In this document: piece by piece, positions 34,757 through 43,668 of the stretch | Numbering within the stretch: the stretch's first letter is position 1 | Layout of the letters: the number at the start of each line of letters is the position of its first letter | Assembly: GCA_036386455.1 (NCBI GenBank) | Contig: DASVVS010000033.1 | Location: 1 to 64,000 of the forward strand | Source of the DNA: AC-37 sp036386455 | GTDB taxonomy: Bacteria; Actinomycetota; Thermoleophilia; Solirubrobacterales; Thermoleophilaceae | Reading direction: 5' to 3' | DNA: 64,000 bases | Notes under the pieces: model-generated | Seen by the model: only the letters and a program-made list of their open reading frames with translations | Database searches by the model: none | Told to the model about the DNA's origin: nothing | Translations under genes and position numbers: made by a program

Positions 34757-35209
34757 TCAGCCCCCGGCGAGCCGCCCGAGGTAACCGTGCTCCTCGTCGA
34801 ACGCCCAGCCGAGCACCAGCAGCTTGGTGCGCAGCGACGCCGCCATGTCCAGCGGCAGCGCGTCGGGCGAGGCCTCGACCATGTGCGCCAGCTCCACGAA
34901 CTGGTCGAGCTTGTCGGCGCGGCGGTCCTCGTCGAGGCCGTCCCAGTTGGGGGCGAGCTCGCGCTCGTAGAACTCGTCGGGCGAGGTGTCGAGCCGGACC
35001 ATGTGCCGCACGTCGGCGGTCGGCGCCTCGACCTCGCCCTCGAGCATGTCCCGCACCATCCCGCGCAGGTCGAGCTCGCGGCCGCCGCGCTCGGTGTGGA
35101 GCGCGGTGAGGGTGGCGCGCATCGCGACGGCGTCGCGGGCGAGGGACGGCCGAGGACCGCCGTCGCGGGTGTCGCGACGATCGGCCCTCAGCCGGTCCAG
35201 CAGTCCCAT
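34757..35209 (-). CDS. hypothetical cytosolic protein
   Basis: A 150-residue soluble protein that I do not recognise. It is helical and charged (MGLLDRLRADRRDTRDGG start; DTSPDEFYERELAPNWDGLDEDRRADKLDQFVELAHMVEA in the middle; ends GWAFDEEHGYLGRLAGG). There are no cysteines, signal peptide or transmembrane segment. The ATG at 35209 follows AGGAGAGG. It lies 34 nt downstream of the lipoprotein gene on the same strand and may share its transcript. Confidence 0.6.
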   Translation of the reverse strand: MGLLDRLRADRRDTRDGGPRPSLARDAVAMRATLTALHTERGGRELDLRGMVRDMLEGEVEAPTADVRHMVRLDTSPDEFYERELAPNWDGLDEDRRADKLDQFVELAHMVEASPDALPLDMAASLRTKLLVLGWAFDEEHGYLGRLAGG

Positions 35210-35243
35210 CGCCCTCTCCTACTGAAACCCGCTCGGCCGAGTG

Positions 35244-35624
35244 CTACTCGGTGGCCTTCTCGCAGGCGTCCTCGGCCTGCTTGCGCGCCGCGCCGTCGAA
35301 CTGCCTGGCCGTCTCGAGGCACTGCTCCTTCGCCTCGTCCTTCAGCTCGTCGGTATCGCCCGTGTCGGCCGCGCGGCACGCTGCCTCGGCGGTCTCGCGA
35401 GCCTGACCCTGCTGCTTCCTGGCTTCCTCGAAGCAGCGGTCGATCGCCTCGTCCTCCGACTCCGGCTTGGCCTGCGGCGAGGTGTCGCCGCTCACGGGGT
35501 TCCCGCTGCCGCCGCCTCCGTCGCCACCGTCGTCGTCGTCCCCGCCACACCCGACGGCGAAGATCGCGGACGCGGCCAGCATCGCCAGCACGGTCATCAG
35601 TCGCTTGATTCGTTCAGTTGTCAT
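35244..35624 (-). CDS. acidic lipoprotein with Cys/Ala-rich helical repeats
   Basis: A 126-residue predicted lipoprotein. The signal (MTTERIKRLMTVLAMLAASA) ends at lipobox FAVG-Cys26, followed by an Asp/Gly-rich linker. The C-terminal part has four evenly placed Cys in helices of similar pattern (IDRCFEEARKQQG, AEAACRAADTG, KEQCLETARQFDG, AEDACEKA), suggesting two disulfide-linked helical hairpins. Function unknown. The ATG at 35624 has TACTTT 8 nt upstream. Divergent from valS. Confidence 0.68.
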   Translation of the reverse strand: MTTERIKRLMTVLAMLAASAIFAVGCGGDDDDGGDGGGGSGNPVSGDTSPQAKPESEDEAIDRCFEEARKQQGQARETAEAACRAADTGDTDELKDEAKEQCLETARQFDGAARKQAEDACEKATE

Positions 35625-35632
35625 GGGGCGGC

Positions 35633-35638
35633 AAAGTA
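35633..35638 (-). promoter_or_regulatory. -10 hexamer (TACTTT) for the lipoprotein gene
   Basis: On the minus strand TACTTT ends 8 nt before the ATG at 35624. It overlaps by 2 bp the divergent valS hexamer. Confidence 0.5.
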
Positions 35639-35642
35639 ACGT
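35637..35642 (+). promoter_or_regulatory. -10 hexamer (TAACGT) for valS
   Basis: TAACGT ends 9 nt before the valS ATG at 35652. It overlaps the divergent TACTTT, so only one polymerase could occupy this 27-bp gap at a time. Confidence 0.55.
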
Positions 35643-35651
35643 ACCGGCGGC

Positions 35652-38231
35652 ATGCCCGCCCCCCTCCCGAAGAAGCCGAAGCTCGAGGGTCTCGAGCAGA
35701 AGTGGGCCGAGCGCTGGGAGCAGGACGGGACCTACCGGTTCGATCGCGCCAAGGCGCGCGACGAGATCTACGCGATCGACACGCCGCCGCCGACGGTCAG
35801 CGGATCGCTGCACGTCGGCCACGTCTTCTCCTACACGCACACGGACCTGATCGCGCGCTACCAGCGCATGCGCGGGCGCGAGGTCTTCTACCCGATGGGC
35901 TGGGACGACAACGGCCTGCCGACCGAGCGGCGCGTGCAGAACTACTTCAACGTGCGCTGCGACCCTCACGCGCCGTACGAGGACGGCCTCCAGGTGGAGC
36001 CCGGGGCGGACGGGCCGCCGCGGATGGTCTCGCGTCCGAACTTCGTGGAGCTGTGCCTGCGGCTGACCGCCGAGGACGAGCAGGCGTTCGAGGACCTCTG
36101 GCGCCGCGCCGGCCTGTCGGTGGACTGGTCGATGACCTACACCACGATCGGCGAGCCGGCCCAGCGCATCGCACAGCTCTCGTTCATGGAGGAGCACGAG
36201 AAGGGGCTGATCGTGCACCAGGCCGCGCCCACGCTCTGGGACGTGGGCTTCCGCACCGCGGTCGCCCAGGCCGAGCTGGAGGACCGCGAGCTGAAGGGCG
36301 CGTTCCACCGGCTGCGCTTCCCCGCGGCCGGCGGCGGCGCGGGCGTGGAGATCGAGACCACGCGCCCGGAGCTGCTCGCCGCGTGCGTGGCGCTCGTCGC
36401 CCACCCCGACGACGACCGCTACCGGCCGCTGTTCGGCGAGACCGTCCGCTCGCCGGTGTTCGGCGCGCCGATCCCCGTGCACGGCCACCCGCTGGCCGAC
36501 CCGGAGAAGGGCACCGGCATCGCGATGGTCTGCACGTTCGGCGACACCACCGACGTGACGTGGTGGCGCGAGCTCGGGCTGCCGGTGCGCCCGATCGTGG
36601 CGCCGGACGGCACGATCGCCCCGGCGGACTGGGGCGCCGAGCCGTTCACGGCGGACGACCCGGGCCGCGCCCAGCGCGCGTACGACGAGCTCGTGGGCCA
36701 GCGCATCGAGGGCGCGCGCAAGCGGATGGTCGAGCTGCTGCGCGAGGACGGCACGCTCGTGGGCGAGCCGCGCGAGATCAAGCACGCCGTCAAGTTCTTC
36801 GAGAAGGGCGACCGGCCGATCGAGATCGTCACGAGCCGCCAGTGGTTCGTGCGCACGATGGACTTCCGCGACGAGTTCATCGCGCGCGGGCGCGAGATCG
36901 ACTGGCACCCGCCGTACATGCGCGCGCGCTTCGAGGACTGGGTGAACGGGCTGACCGGCAACTGGTGCATCAGCCGCCAGCGCTTCTTCGGCGTGCCGTT
37001 TCCGGTCTGGTACCCGCTCGACAGCGGCACGGGCGAGCCCAACTTCGATCGGCCGATCCTCGCCGCGCGCGAGTCGCTGCCGGTCGACCCGACCACCGAC
37101 GTGCCGCCCGGCTACGACGCCGACCAGCGCGACGTGCCCGGCGGCTTCACCGCGGACCCCGACGTGATGGACACCTGGGCCACCTCGTCGCTGTCGCCGC
37201 AGATCGCCGGCGGTCACGCGGCCGACGACGACCTGTTCGCCCGCGTCTACCCCATGGACCTGCGCCCGCAGGCGCACGACATCATCCGCACGTGGCTGTT
37301 CTCGACGGTCGTGCGCAGCCACTTCGACCACGACGCCGCGCCCTGGACCAACGCCGCGATCTCGGGCTGGATCCTCGACCCGGATCGCAAGAAGATGTCG
37401 AAGTCGAAGGGCAACGTCGTGACGCCCATGGGGCTGCTCGAGCAGTACGGCTCGGACGCGGTGCGCTACTGGGCCGCCAACGGCCGGCCGGGCGCCGACA
37501 CCGCGTTCGACGAGGGGCAGATGCGGATCGGCCGCAAGCTCGCGGTCAAGCTGCTGAACGCCTCGAAGTTCGTGCTGGGCATGCCGGCCACGGCGGGCGG
37601 CGCCGTGACCGAGCCGGTCGACCTGTCGCTCCTGGCGCGGCTCGAGCAGGTCGTCGCCGAGACCACCCGCCAGTTCGAGGCCTACGACTACACGGCCGCG
37701 CTCGAGCGGACCGAGAGCTTCTTCTGGTTCTTCTGCGACAACTACCTCGAGCTCGTGAAGGACCGGCGCTACGGCTCGCGCGGCGACGGGCCGGCGGTGT
37801 CCGCGGACCAGGCGCTGCGCATCGGGCTGTCGGCGCTGCAGCGGATGTTCGCGCCGTTCCTCCCGTTCGTGACCGAGGAGGTCTGGTCGTGGTGGCAGGA
37901 GGGGTCGGTGCACCGCGCCGCGTGGCCCACGCCCGAGGAGATCCGCGCCGCCGCGGGCCCGCGCCCGGGCGACGCAGAGGTGCTGGGGCTGGCGGCCGCC
38001 GTGCTGCACGAGGTGCGCAAGGCCAAGTCGGAGGCCAACCTGCCGCTGCGCACGACCGCGCGCTCGGTGGAGGTCGCCGCGTCGGGTGACCAGGTGGCGC
38101 TGATCGAGCAGGTCTCCGACGACCTGCGCGAGGCGGGGGTCGCCGAGGAGCTGCGGGTGGTGCCCGCCGCCGCGGACGACGACGGGCTCCGCGTGTTCGT
38201 CGTGCTCGACGGCTACAGCAGCGGCACCTAG
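35652..38231 (+). CDS. valS: valyl-tRNA synthetase
   Basis: An 859-residue class I aminoacyl-tRNA synthetase charging tRNA-Val. The HIGH signature is GSLHVGHVFSYTHTD (His54-His57) after TPPPTVS, typical of ValRS; the KMSKS loop is DRKKMSKSKGNVV near residue 580; the editing domain lies between (about 190-350), and the anticodon-binding region ends after FLPFVTEEVWSWW. It is of the shorter bacterial type with little or no C-terminal coiled coil. Single gene with its own promoter. Confidence 0.96.
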   Translation: MPAPLPKKPKLEGLEQKWAERWEQDGTYRFDRAKARDEIYAIDTPPPTVSGSLHVGHVFSYTHTDLIARYQRMRGREVFYPMGWDDNGLPTERRVQNYFNVRCDPHAPYEDGLQVEPGADGPPRMVSRPNFVELCLRLTAEDEQAFEDLWRRAGLSVDWSMTYTTIGEPAQRIAQLSFMEEHEKGLIVHQAAPTLWDVGFRTAVAQAELEDRELKGAFHRLRFPAAGGGAGVEIETTRPELLAACVALVAHPDDDRYRPLFGETVRSPVFGAPIPVHGHPLADPEKGTGIAMVCTFGDTTDVTWWRELGLPVRPIVAPDGTIAPADWGAEPFTADDPGRAQRAYDELVGQRIEGARKRMVELLREDGTLVGEPREIKHAVKFFEKGDRPIEIVTSRQWFVRTMDFRDEFIARGREIDWHPPYMRARFEDWVNGLTGNWCISRQRFFGVPFPVWYPLDSGTGEPNFDRPILAARESLPVDPTTDVPPGYDADQRDVPGGFTADPDVMDTWATSSLSPQIAGGHAADDDLFARVYPMDLRPQAHDIIRTWLFSTVVRSHFDHDAAPWTNAAISGWILDPDRKKMSKSKGNVVTPMGLLEQYGSDAVRYWAANGRPGADTAFDEGQMRIGRKLAVKLLNASKFVLGMPATAGGAVTEPVDLSLLARLEQVVAETTRQFEAYDYTAALERTESFFWFFCDNYLELVKDRRYGSRGDGPAVSADQALRIGLSALQRMFAPFLPFVTEEVWSWWQEGSVHRAAWPTPEEIRAAAGPRPGDAEVLGLAAAVLHEVRKAKSEANLPLRTTARSVEVAASGDQVALIEQVSDDLREAGVAEELRVVPAAADDDGLRVFVVLDGYSSGT

Positions 38232-38261
38232 GGCGCCGAGACCCGGCGTCCTCGCTCTACC

Positions 38262-38300
38262 GTCCTGCCCTGGGGCCGGTATGCGACCCTCGGGCAGGAC
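38262..38300. terminator. bidirectional hairpin between convergent genes
   Basis: Perfect 9-bp arms GTCCTGCCC (38262-38270) and GGGCAGGAC (38292-38300) with further GGG/CCC pairing inside lie between the ends of valS and the convergent membrane protein gene. Confidence 0.6.
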
Positions 38301-38306
38301 AGCGGC

Positions 38307-40283
38307 TCAGCTCGACACGAACTTCTTGCCCTCGGAGCGCTCGTCGGCGCCGCCGACCTGCTCCCCGCCGCCGTCCGCCGCGACCTCCGCGGCGGCGACC
38401 AGCGGCTCGTGCTCGATCGGCTTGGCGCCGGGCCGCGAGGTGACCCGCTCGAGCCGGGCCAGGCCGGCGACGATCGCGCCCACCAGGACGATCGCGATCA
38501 GCAGCACCACCAGGTAGCCACCGACCACGAGGCCGCCCGAGGCGCTGGGCTTCTGCTCGCGCTGGAGGAGCTCCTTGTCGTCGACGAACGTGCGCGTGAA
38601 CGAGGCGGTGGCGGGCACGGCCTTGGCCGGGATCGCCTTGTCCTCGGGGAAGTAGACGGGCAGGCCGGCCACGTCGCTGCCGCGGTGCAGGCGCAGCGTC
38701 GTCTTCCAGGTGCCGTGCACCGGCAGCGGCTCCTGCGAGCGCCACACGCCGGGCGCGATCTCCTTCATCTGCGACACGACCGACCGGCCCTCCTGGCCCT
38801 GCCAGGCGGTGATCAGGAACCAGTGCGCGTCGTCGGCGGCGTCCGGCGGGTTGAGCCGCGCGGTCACCTCCACCGCACGCTCCTGGCCGGGGATCACGTC
38901 GCGGAGCGTGATGTCCGCCCTCACCTCCGGCTCGTTCTTGGTGACCGGCACCGCGTAGGCGATCACGCCGATCACGGCAAGCGCCGCGAGCGGAGCCGCC
39001 CAGCGGGAGACCGGCGGGAGTCCCGGCTCCGCCGTCACGGCGCGCCCCGCTCGCGCTCCCAGGACCCCGGCACCGATGGCGGCGATCAGGCCGGCGATGA
39101 CGGCCTCGGGCAGGAGCGTGGAAGGCCACTCCACGGTCCACCAGATGTAGGACCACGCCCACTCGGCGGCGAGGCCGACGGTGCCGACCAGGACCCCGGC
39201 GAGGACGCCGAAGCGCACGGTGCGCTCGGGCTTGACCATCAGGGCGGCGGCCTCGACCATCAGCGCCTCGACGATGTAGAGCGGGAAGTGCAGCGTGGTG
39301 TGGCCGAAGATCGGCCCGACCAGGAGGCTCAGGCCGCCGCGGACGAGGATGTAGAACCCGACCGCGAGCAGCGCCCCACCGCGCCCGAGGTGCACGCGGA
39401 CGGCGGTCAGCGCGCCGGCGGCGGCGAGCATCAGCAGGATCGGGTGGTTGATCAGGCGGAACTGCGGGACCGCGTAGTCGAACTCGCCCTGGAAGGTGGA
39501 GAGCGCGATGAGCAGGGCGCCCGCGAAGCCGACCACCTGGAGGCGGCGCAGGAACGACGCCGACTTGGTCGGGACCCTCTCGAGCGGCATCGCGCGGCGG
39601 CCCTCGATCAGGAGCACGAAGCCGCCGATCACGGTGAGCGCGGCGCCGCCGAAGAGCAGGAGGTGCGTCGGGCCCCAGAGCGTCACGTCCTGGCCGAAGA
39701 CGCGGTGCCAGACGTCGTCGAGGGGGAACGCCGACAGGGCGACGGCGGAGCAGATCAGCATCAGCACGCCGCCGAGCGGGGCCTCCATGCCGCCCGGGAG
39801 GCGGACCGCGGCCTCGCTGGGCTTGCGGTCCGGCATCGCGCACGCGAGCGCCCCCGCGAGGAAGATCGTGCCGAGGCCGACCAGGATGAAGTAGTGGGAG
39901 GCGTTGGCGAACGGGCCCTCGTCACGCCCCGCGTCGATGTGCGTCGCGATGTCCCAGTACATGCCGAAGACCGCGATCAGCAGGCCACCGGCGTGGGTGG
40001 CGACCGGCACGGCGACCCACCCGGGCAGGCCGGTCACCCGCTCGCCGAAGGAGCCGAGGTTGCGAAGGAGCTGCACGCGGCCCTCGCGGTGGCCGACGAT
40101 CACCCAGGCGGCGACGCCCGCGGCGACCATGCCGGCGATCGTGCCGATGATGATCTGGAGCCACTCGCCGCCGGCGGCGGACGGGGCCTCGGCCGGGTCG
40201 CCGTGCGCAAAGGCATCGGTCCCGAGCGTGAGCGCGGCCACGGCCGCGAGTCCGGTCGCGAGGAGATATCTCCTGTGTCGCAT
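38307..40283 (-). CDS. large polytopic membrane protein with extracytoplasmic beta domain, unknown
   Basis: A 658-residue protein not recognised as a named transporter. A signal-like first helix (1-26, ending DAFAHGDP) is followed by about eleven more hydrophobic segments up to residue 455. Several His/Asp-containing segments (MYWDIATHIDAGRDEGPF, DDVWHRVFGQDVTLWGPTHLLLFGG, GPIFGHTTLHFPLY) could bind metal or heme. A soluble domain of about 125 residues (about 465-590, YxPEDKAIPAKAVPA) resembles FixH/CopC-like beta folds, then one more helix and a charged tail. It is divergent from a MerR regulator over a perfect dyad, so metal- or stress-linked control is likely (inference). Confidence 0.6.
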   Translation of the reverse strand: MRHRRYLLATGLAAVAALTLGTDAFAHGDPAEAPSAAGGEWLQIIIGTIAGMVAAGVAAWVIVGHREGRVQLLRNLGSFGERVTGLPGWVAVPVATHAGGLLIAVFGMYWDIATHIDAGRDEGPFANASHYFILVGLGTIFLAGALACAMPDRKPSEAAVRLPGGMEAPLGGVLMLICSAVALSAFPLDDVWHRVFGQDVTLWGPTHLLLFGGAALTVIGGFVLLIEGRRAMPLERVPTKSASFLRRLQVVGFAGALLIALSTFQGEFDYAVPQFRLINHPILLMLAAAGALTAVRVHLGRGGALLAVGFYILVRGGLSLLVGPIFGHTTLHFPLYIVEALMVEAAALMVKPERTVRFGVLAGVLVGTVGLAAEWAWSYIWWTVEWPSTLLPEAVIAGLIAAIGAGVLGARAGRAVTAEPGLPPVSRWAAPLAALAVIGVIAYAVPVTKNEPEVRADITLRDVIPGQERAVEVTARLNPPDAADDAHWFLITAWQGQEGRSVVSQMKEIAPGVWRSQEPLPVHGTWKTTLRLHRGSDVAGLPVYFPEDKAIPAKAVPATASFTRTFVDDKELLQREQKPSASGGLVVGGYLVVLLIAIVLVGAIVAGLARLERVTSRPGAKPIEHEPLVAAAEVAADGGGEQVGGADERSEGKKFVSS

Positions 40284-40335
40284 TCGTCGTCCCCCTCTTG
40301 CGGTGGTCGGTCAGCTTCGGGTTACATATACAAAT

Positions 40336-40355
40336 GTGACACCAAATGGTGTCAC
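40336..40355. promoter_or_regulatory. MerR-type operator dyad between divergent genes
   Basis: GTGACACC-AAAT-GGTGTCAC is a perfect 8-4-8 palindrome in the 96-bp gap between the polytopic membrane protein and the MerR gene. On the minus strand it lies just upstream of a TATATG -10-like sequence, so it can overlap the -35/-10 spacer of that promoter as MerR operators do; on the plus strand it covers the -35 region of the TAGTAT promoter. Confidence 0.7.
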
Positions 40356-40366
40356 GTTGTTCTACG

Positions 40367-40372
40367 TAGTAT
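40367..40372 (+). promoter_or_regulatory. -10 hexamer (TAGTAT) for the MerR gene
   Basis: TAGTAT ends 7 nt before the GTG at 40380, with no SD. It lies 11 bp from the 8-4-8 operator, which fits autoregulation. Confidence 0.6.
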
Positions 40373-40379
40373 CCGCGTC

Positions 40380-41213
40380 GTGGCCGAGGTAAACGGCGAC
40401 CTGCTGACGATCGACGGGCTCGCGCAGCGGACGGGGCTGACCACCCGCAACATCCGCGCGTACCAGTCGCGCGGCCTCCTGCCGCCGCCCGAGGTGCGCG
40501 GCCGGACGGGCTACTACGGCGAGGAGCACGTGGCGCGGCTCGACCTCATCCGCGAGATGCAGGCCGACGGCTTCAACCTCACCGCGATCAAGCGGCTGAT
40601 CGACGGCTCCGAGGGCGAGTGGGAGGACATGCTCGGCTTCAAGCGCGCGGCGCTGGCGTGGGAGACGGAGGAGCCGGAGGTGATCACGCTCGACGAGCTG
40701 GCCACGCGCTTCGGGGTCCAGCCCGACGACGACCCGGGGCCGCTCGAGCGCGCGATCCGGCTCGGCGTCGTCGTCCCGCTCGGCGGCGACCGCTTCGAGC
40801 TGCCGAGCCCCGCGCTGATCGCCGCCGGCGAGGAGGTCGTGGCGGCCGGCGTGCCGCTCGACACGACCATCGACGTCCTGACGAAGATCGTGCGCCACAC
40901 CGAGGCGGTGGCGCGGAGCTTCACGCAGCTCTTCCTGGACCACGTGCTGCGGCCCTTCCAGGCGCGCGGCGCTCCGCCGGAGGAGTGGCCGCAGGTGCGC
41001 GAGTCGATCGAGCGGCTCCGGCCCGTGGCGCGGCAGGCCGTGGCGGCGACCTTCGCGATCCAGATGACGGTGGCGGCCGAGGAGACATACGGCCGCGTGC
41101 TCGGGGGGGAGGGCTTCGAGGCCGGGCGGGGCGCCCACGCGGCGGCCTCCGAGTCGCGCTCCTCGCGCCGGCGCGTGCACTCCGGCCGGCGGCGGCGCGG
41201 AGCCGGGCGGTAG
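40380..41213 (+). CDS. MerR-family transcriptional regulator
   Basis: A 277-residue regulator. The winged HTH (about 8-80) contains LLTIDGLAQRTGLTTRNIRAYQSRGLLPPP and GRTGYYGEEHVARLDLIREMQADGFNLTAIKRLI, a textbook MerR DNA-binding domain. The C-terminal 190 residues are helical with no Cys metal site, so a small-molecule or protein signal is more likely than a metal. The GTG at 40380 is set by the TAGTAT promoter and by the domain edge. Target: probably the divergent membrane protein gene and itself. The end is Arg/Ser-rich and basic. Confidence 0.9.
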   Translation: MAEVNGDLLTIDGLAQRTGLTTRNIRAYQSRGLLPPPEVRGRTGYYGEEHVARLDLIREMQADGFNLTAIKRLIDGSEGEWEDMLGFKRAALAWETEEPEVITLDELATRFGVQPDDDPGPLERAIRLGVVVPLGGDRFELPSPALIAAGEEVVAAGVPLDTTIDVLTKIVRHTEAVARSFTQLFLDHVLRPFQARGAPPEEWPQVRESIERLRPVARQAVAATFAIQMTVAAEETYGRVLGGEGFEAGRGAHAAASESRSSRRRVHSGRRRRGAGR

Positions 41214-41638
41214 TGGAGCCCGCAGCCCCGTTTCGCATCCGCCACCGCGCGGCGTTGACGGTCGTGCCGCCGGTGGCCGGTGTGGCCGCCGCGGTGCCGC
41301 TCTGGAACGCCCACGCGGAGCAGGAGTTCTTCCAGGTCGCGGCCGAGCTGATCGCCCTGGGCGGCGTGGCGCTCGCGATCCAGGGCCGCTTCTTCCGCCT
41401 GCGCCCGCACGTGACCGGCCACGCGGGCGACGCGTTCTCGATCGTGAACCTCGTGACGGTGCTCGTCTCGATCGGCGTAGGGCTGTTCTTCTCGCTCCGC
41501 CCGCTCGCATATGGTGAGGCCCGCACGCCGGACCTGCCGCTGGTGGCCGCCTCGCTGGCCACCGCCGTGGCCGCGTTCGCCGTGCTCGCGCTGTTCGGCA
41601 ACCCGGGCGAGGTCGAGGAGGGGGACGAGGACGGATGA
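41213..41638 (+). CDS. small four-helix membrane protein
   Basis: A 141-residue protein with four hydrophobic segments (about 13-32, 39-61, 77-98, 108-128) and an acidic end. Not recognised. Its GTG overlaps the MerR TAG by one base (TAGTG), so it is translationally linked to the regulator, and its own TGA overlaps the next ATG. The C-terminal EVEEGDEDG is cytoplasmic or extracytoplasmic depending on topology. Confidence 0.7.
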   Translation: MEPAAPFRIRHRAALTVVPPVAGVAAAVPLWNAHAEQEFFQVAAELIALGGVALAIQGRFFRLRPHVTGHAGDAFSIVNLVTVLVSIGVGLFFSLRPLAYGEARTPDLPLVAASLATAVAAFAVLALFGNPGEVEEGDEDG

Positions 41639-42198
41639 ACCCGCTGGGACGAGTGATGGGGGTTCCGGCCGACGTGATCGGCGCGCTGCGCGTGCTGCCG
41701 CAGCTCGCGCGCGACATGACGGCGGTGCGCGAGTCGACGCGCCAGCTGCCGGAGATCAACGAGGCCACGAGCGAGATGGCGGTGAACACCCGCTCGCTGC
41801 CGGACGTGCTGGCCACGCTCGACGCCGTGGCCGCGGGCACCTCGGTGCTGGGGCCGATGGACGAGCGGATGCAGACCATCGAGAGCGCGATGCCGGTGCT
41901 CGTGGAGGTGCAGCGGCGGCTCGAGGCACTGCCGGAGACGATGGACCGGCTCGACGGCAACGTGACCCAGATGGCCGGCGTGCTCGAGCGGCTGCTCGTC
42001 TCGATGGACCAGCTGAACACGACGCTCGGGAACCTCGAGGGGTCGGTCGGGCCGCTCGGGCGGCTCGCGGGCAAGCTGCCGGGCGGGAGACGCGACCGCG
42101 ACAGCGAGCCGGCAGCGGCCGCGGCTGCGGCCCCGCCGCCCGAGCCCTCCGCCCGCGCCTCCGACGCGCCGCCGTCGCCCGTCAACGGCGGCACTTAG
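41635..42198 (+). CDS. helical/coiled-coil protein, unknown function
   Basis: A 187-residue soluble protein without recognised family. Long amphipathic helices dominate (about 16-150: RDMTAVRESTRQLPEINEA, MDERMQTIESAMPVLVEVQ, MDRLDGNVTQMAGVLERLL), like the membrane-proximal helical parts of MlaD/MCE or methyl-accepting proteins; a Pro/Ala-rich tail follows. It is coupled by ATGA to the four-helix membrane protein, so the two may form a membrane complex (inference). Confidence 0.65.
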   Translation: MNPLGRVMGVPADVIGALRVLPQLARDMTAVRESTRQLPEINEATSEMAVNTRSLPDVLATLDAVAAGTSVLGPMDERMQTIESAMPVLVEVQRRLEALPETMDRLDGNVTQMAGVLERLLVSMDQLNTTLGNLEGSVGPLGRLAGKLPGGRRDRDSEPAAAAAAAPPPEPSARASDAPPSPVNGGT

Positions 42199-42213
42199 GG
42201 CGGTCCGGCCGCG

Positions 42214-42259
42214 ATCGTGATCCCTTTGGGGTGCTGGAGCCCCTCAAACGGATCACGAT
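42214..42259. terminator. bidirectional hairpin / 46-bp palindrome
   Basis: Outer arms ATCGTGATCC (42214-42223) and GGATCACGAT (42250-42259) are perfect; inside are TTT/AAA and GGGG/CCCC around a TGCTGGAG loop. It lies between convergent genes and has the same nested architecture as the palindrome at 24584. Confidence 0.6.
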
Positions 42260-42263
42260 GTGA

Positions 42264-43634
42264 TCAGGCCGCCGCCACCAGCTCCTCCATCCCCCGCTCC
42301 ACGGCCGCCGCGGCGGCCGCCACGTCCGGCACCGCGTCGCGGTCGGCCAGCAGGCCGAAGTGCACGCCTCCGGCGTAGCTCACGATGCCGATCGACAGCG
42401 CCTGGTTGCGCGGGTTGAGCGGCACCGCCGGGAAGACCTCGCAGAGCGGCACGCCCGCGAGGTAGAAGGTCTGCTGCGGGCCGGGCACGTTCGAGACCAC
42501 GAGGTTGAAGATCCGCGGCCCGCTCATCGCGCGCACCGCGAGCGACGAGACGATCGGCGGAGCCAGGCCGGTCGCGCCGGCGATCAGCGCGCCGGCGCGC
42601 ACCTGGGCGGAGTCCTTCACGCGCGCCATCTCGGCCGAGATCAGGCGCACGCGCTCGAGCGGCTCGCCGCGCAGCGGCAGGTCGCAGAAGACCGTCGAGA
42701 TCCGGTTGGCCACCTCGTTCCCCTCCCCCTCCGCCCGGATCGACACCGGCACGAGGGCCACGGCTCGGTCCGGCGCGTCCGGTCCCAGGAAGTCCGCGAG
42801 CGCGAGCGAGACGGCGCCGAGCAGGACGTCGTTCACGGTGGCGCCGGCGGCCTGGCGGATGGCCTTCACGTCGTCGAGCCGCGCGCGGGCGGTCGCGAAC
42901 AGGCGGTCGGGGCCGATGGCGCGGTTGAGACGCGTGTCGGGCGCGGCCGGGCGCACGCGCGCGAGCTCCGCCACCACCGAGGCCGCCTCGCGCGCCTGCC
43001 GGGCCGCGACCCGCGGGTCGGTCGTGAACGCGCGCGAGAAGGTCTCGCGCGCGAGCCGGCGCGGCACTGCGAGCTGAGCCGCCGCGATCCGCGCGAGCTG
43101 CTCCGCCCGGGCGCGGCGGCCGGAGGCGGTGGCGGCCGGCTCGCCTGGGGCCGGCAGGTCGAGGCCCTCGGGCGTCGGGTCGAGCACGACCGTGCTCACG
43201 TCGACCGCCGCGATCCCGTCCACGAGCGCGTGGTGCATCTTCGCCACGATCGCCGTGCGCCCGCCCTCGAGCCCCTCCACCACCACGAGCTGCCAGAGCG
43301 GCCGCGAGCGGTCGAGGCGCTCCGACAGCACGTGGCCGACCAGCTCGAGCAGCTCCGCCTCGCCGCCGGGCGAGGGCAGCGCAGCGCGCCTGACGTGCCG
43401 GGCGGGGTCGAAGGCGGGGTCGTCGATCCAGACCGGGTTCGCGAGCCCGAGCGGCGGCGACTCGAGCCGCATCCGGTAGCGCGGGATCAGGTGCAGCCTC
43501 TCCTCGAGACGGCGCACCACGGCCTCGCGCGTGACCTGGCCGTCGAACACCAGCAGGCCGCCGACGTGCATGTGCACCGGCCCGCGCTCGGCCTGGATGG
43601 CGGAGAGGTCGGACGGTGAGAGCGGCTCGGCCAC
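42264..43634 (-). CDS. wax ester synthase/diacylglycerol acyltransferase (WS/DGAT) family
   Basis: A 456-residue acyltransferase. The N-terminus AEPLSPSDLSAIQAERGPVHMHVGG is the usual family opening, and the active site HHxxxDG is MHHALVDG (His134, His135, Asp139). The C-terminal WES domain includes VSNVPGPQQTFYLAGVPL. It makes triacylglycerol or wax ester at the membrane-cytosol interface (family knowledge). The GTG at 43634 is chosen from this alignment; the ATG at 43670 would overlap the start codon of the divergent lipoprotein gene. Confidence 0.93.
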   Translation of the reverse strand: MAEPLSPSDLSAIQAERGPVHMHVGGLLVFDGQVTREAVVRRLEERLHLIPRYRMRLESPPLGLANPVWIDDPAFDPARHVRRAALPSPGGEAELLELVGHVLSERLDRSRPLWQLVVVEGLEGGRTAIVAKMHHALVDGIAAVDVSTVVLDPTPEGLDLPAPGEPAATASGRRARAEQLARIAAAQLAVPRRLARETFSRAFTTDPRVAARQAREAASVVAELARVRPAAPDTRLNRAIGPDRLFATARARLDDVKAIRQAAGATVNDVLLGAVSLALADFLGPDAPDRAVALVPVSIRAEGEGNEVANRISTVFCDLPLRGEPLERVRLISAEMARVKDSAQVRAGALIAGATGLAPPIVSSLAVRAMSGPRIFNLVVSNVPGPQQTFYLAGVPLCEVFPAVPLNPRNQALSIGIVSYAGGVHFGLLADRDAVPDVAAAAAAVERGMEELVAAA

Positions 43635-43655
43635 CGCCCGGAGTCTCGCACTCGC

Positions 43656-43661
43656 TACGTT
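43656..43661 (+). promoter_or_regulatory. -10 hexamer (TACGTT), leaderless-type
   Basis: TACGTT ends 7 nt before the ATG at 43669. Confidence 0.6.
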
Positions 43662-43668
43662 GCCGGAC

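Noticed and set aside
36137..37096. Minus-strand frames inside valS (36137-36361 and 36419-37096)
   Set aside because: They are antisense to conserved ValRS domains and lack starts with SD or promoter.
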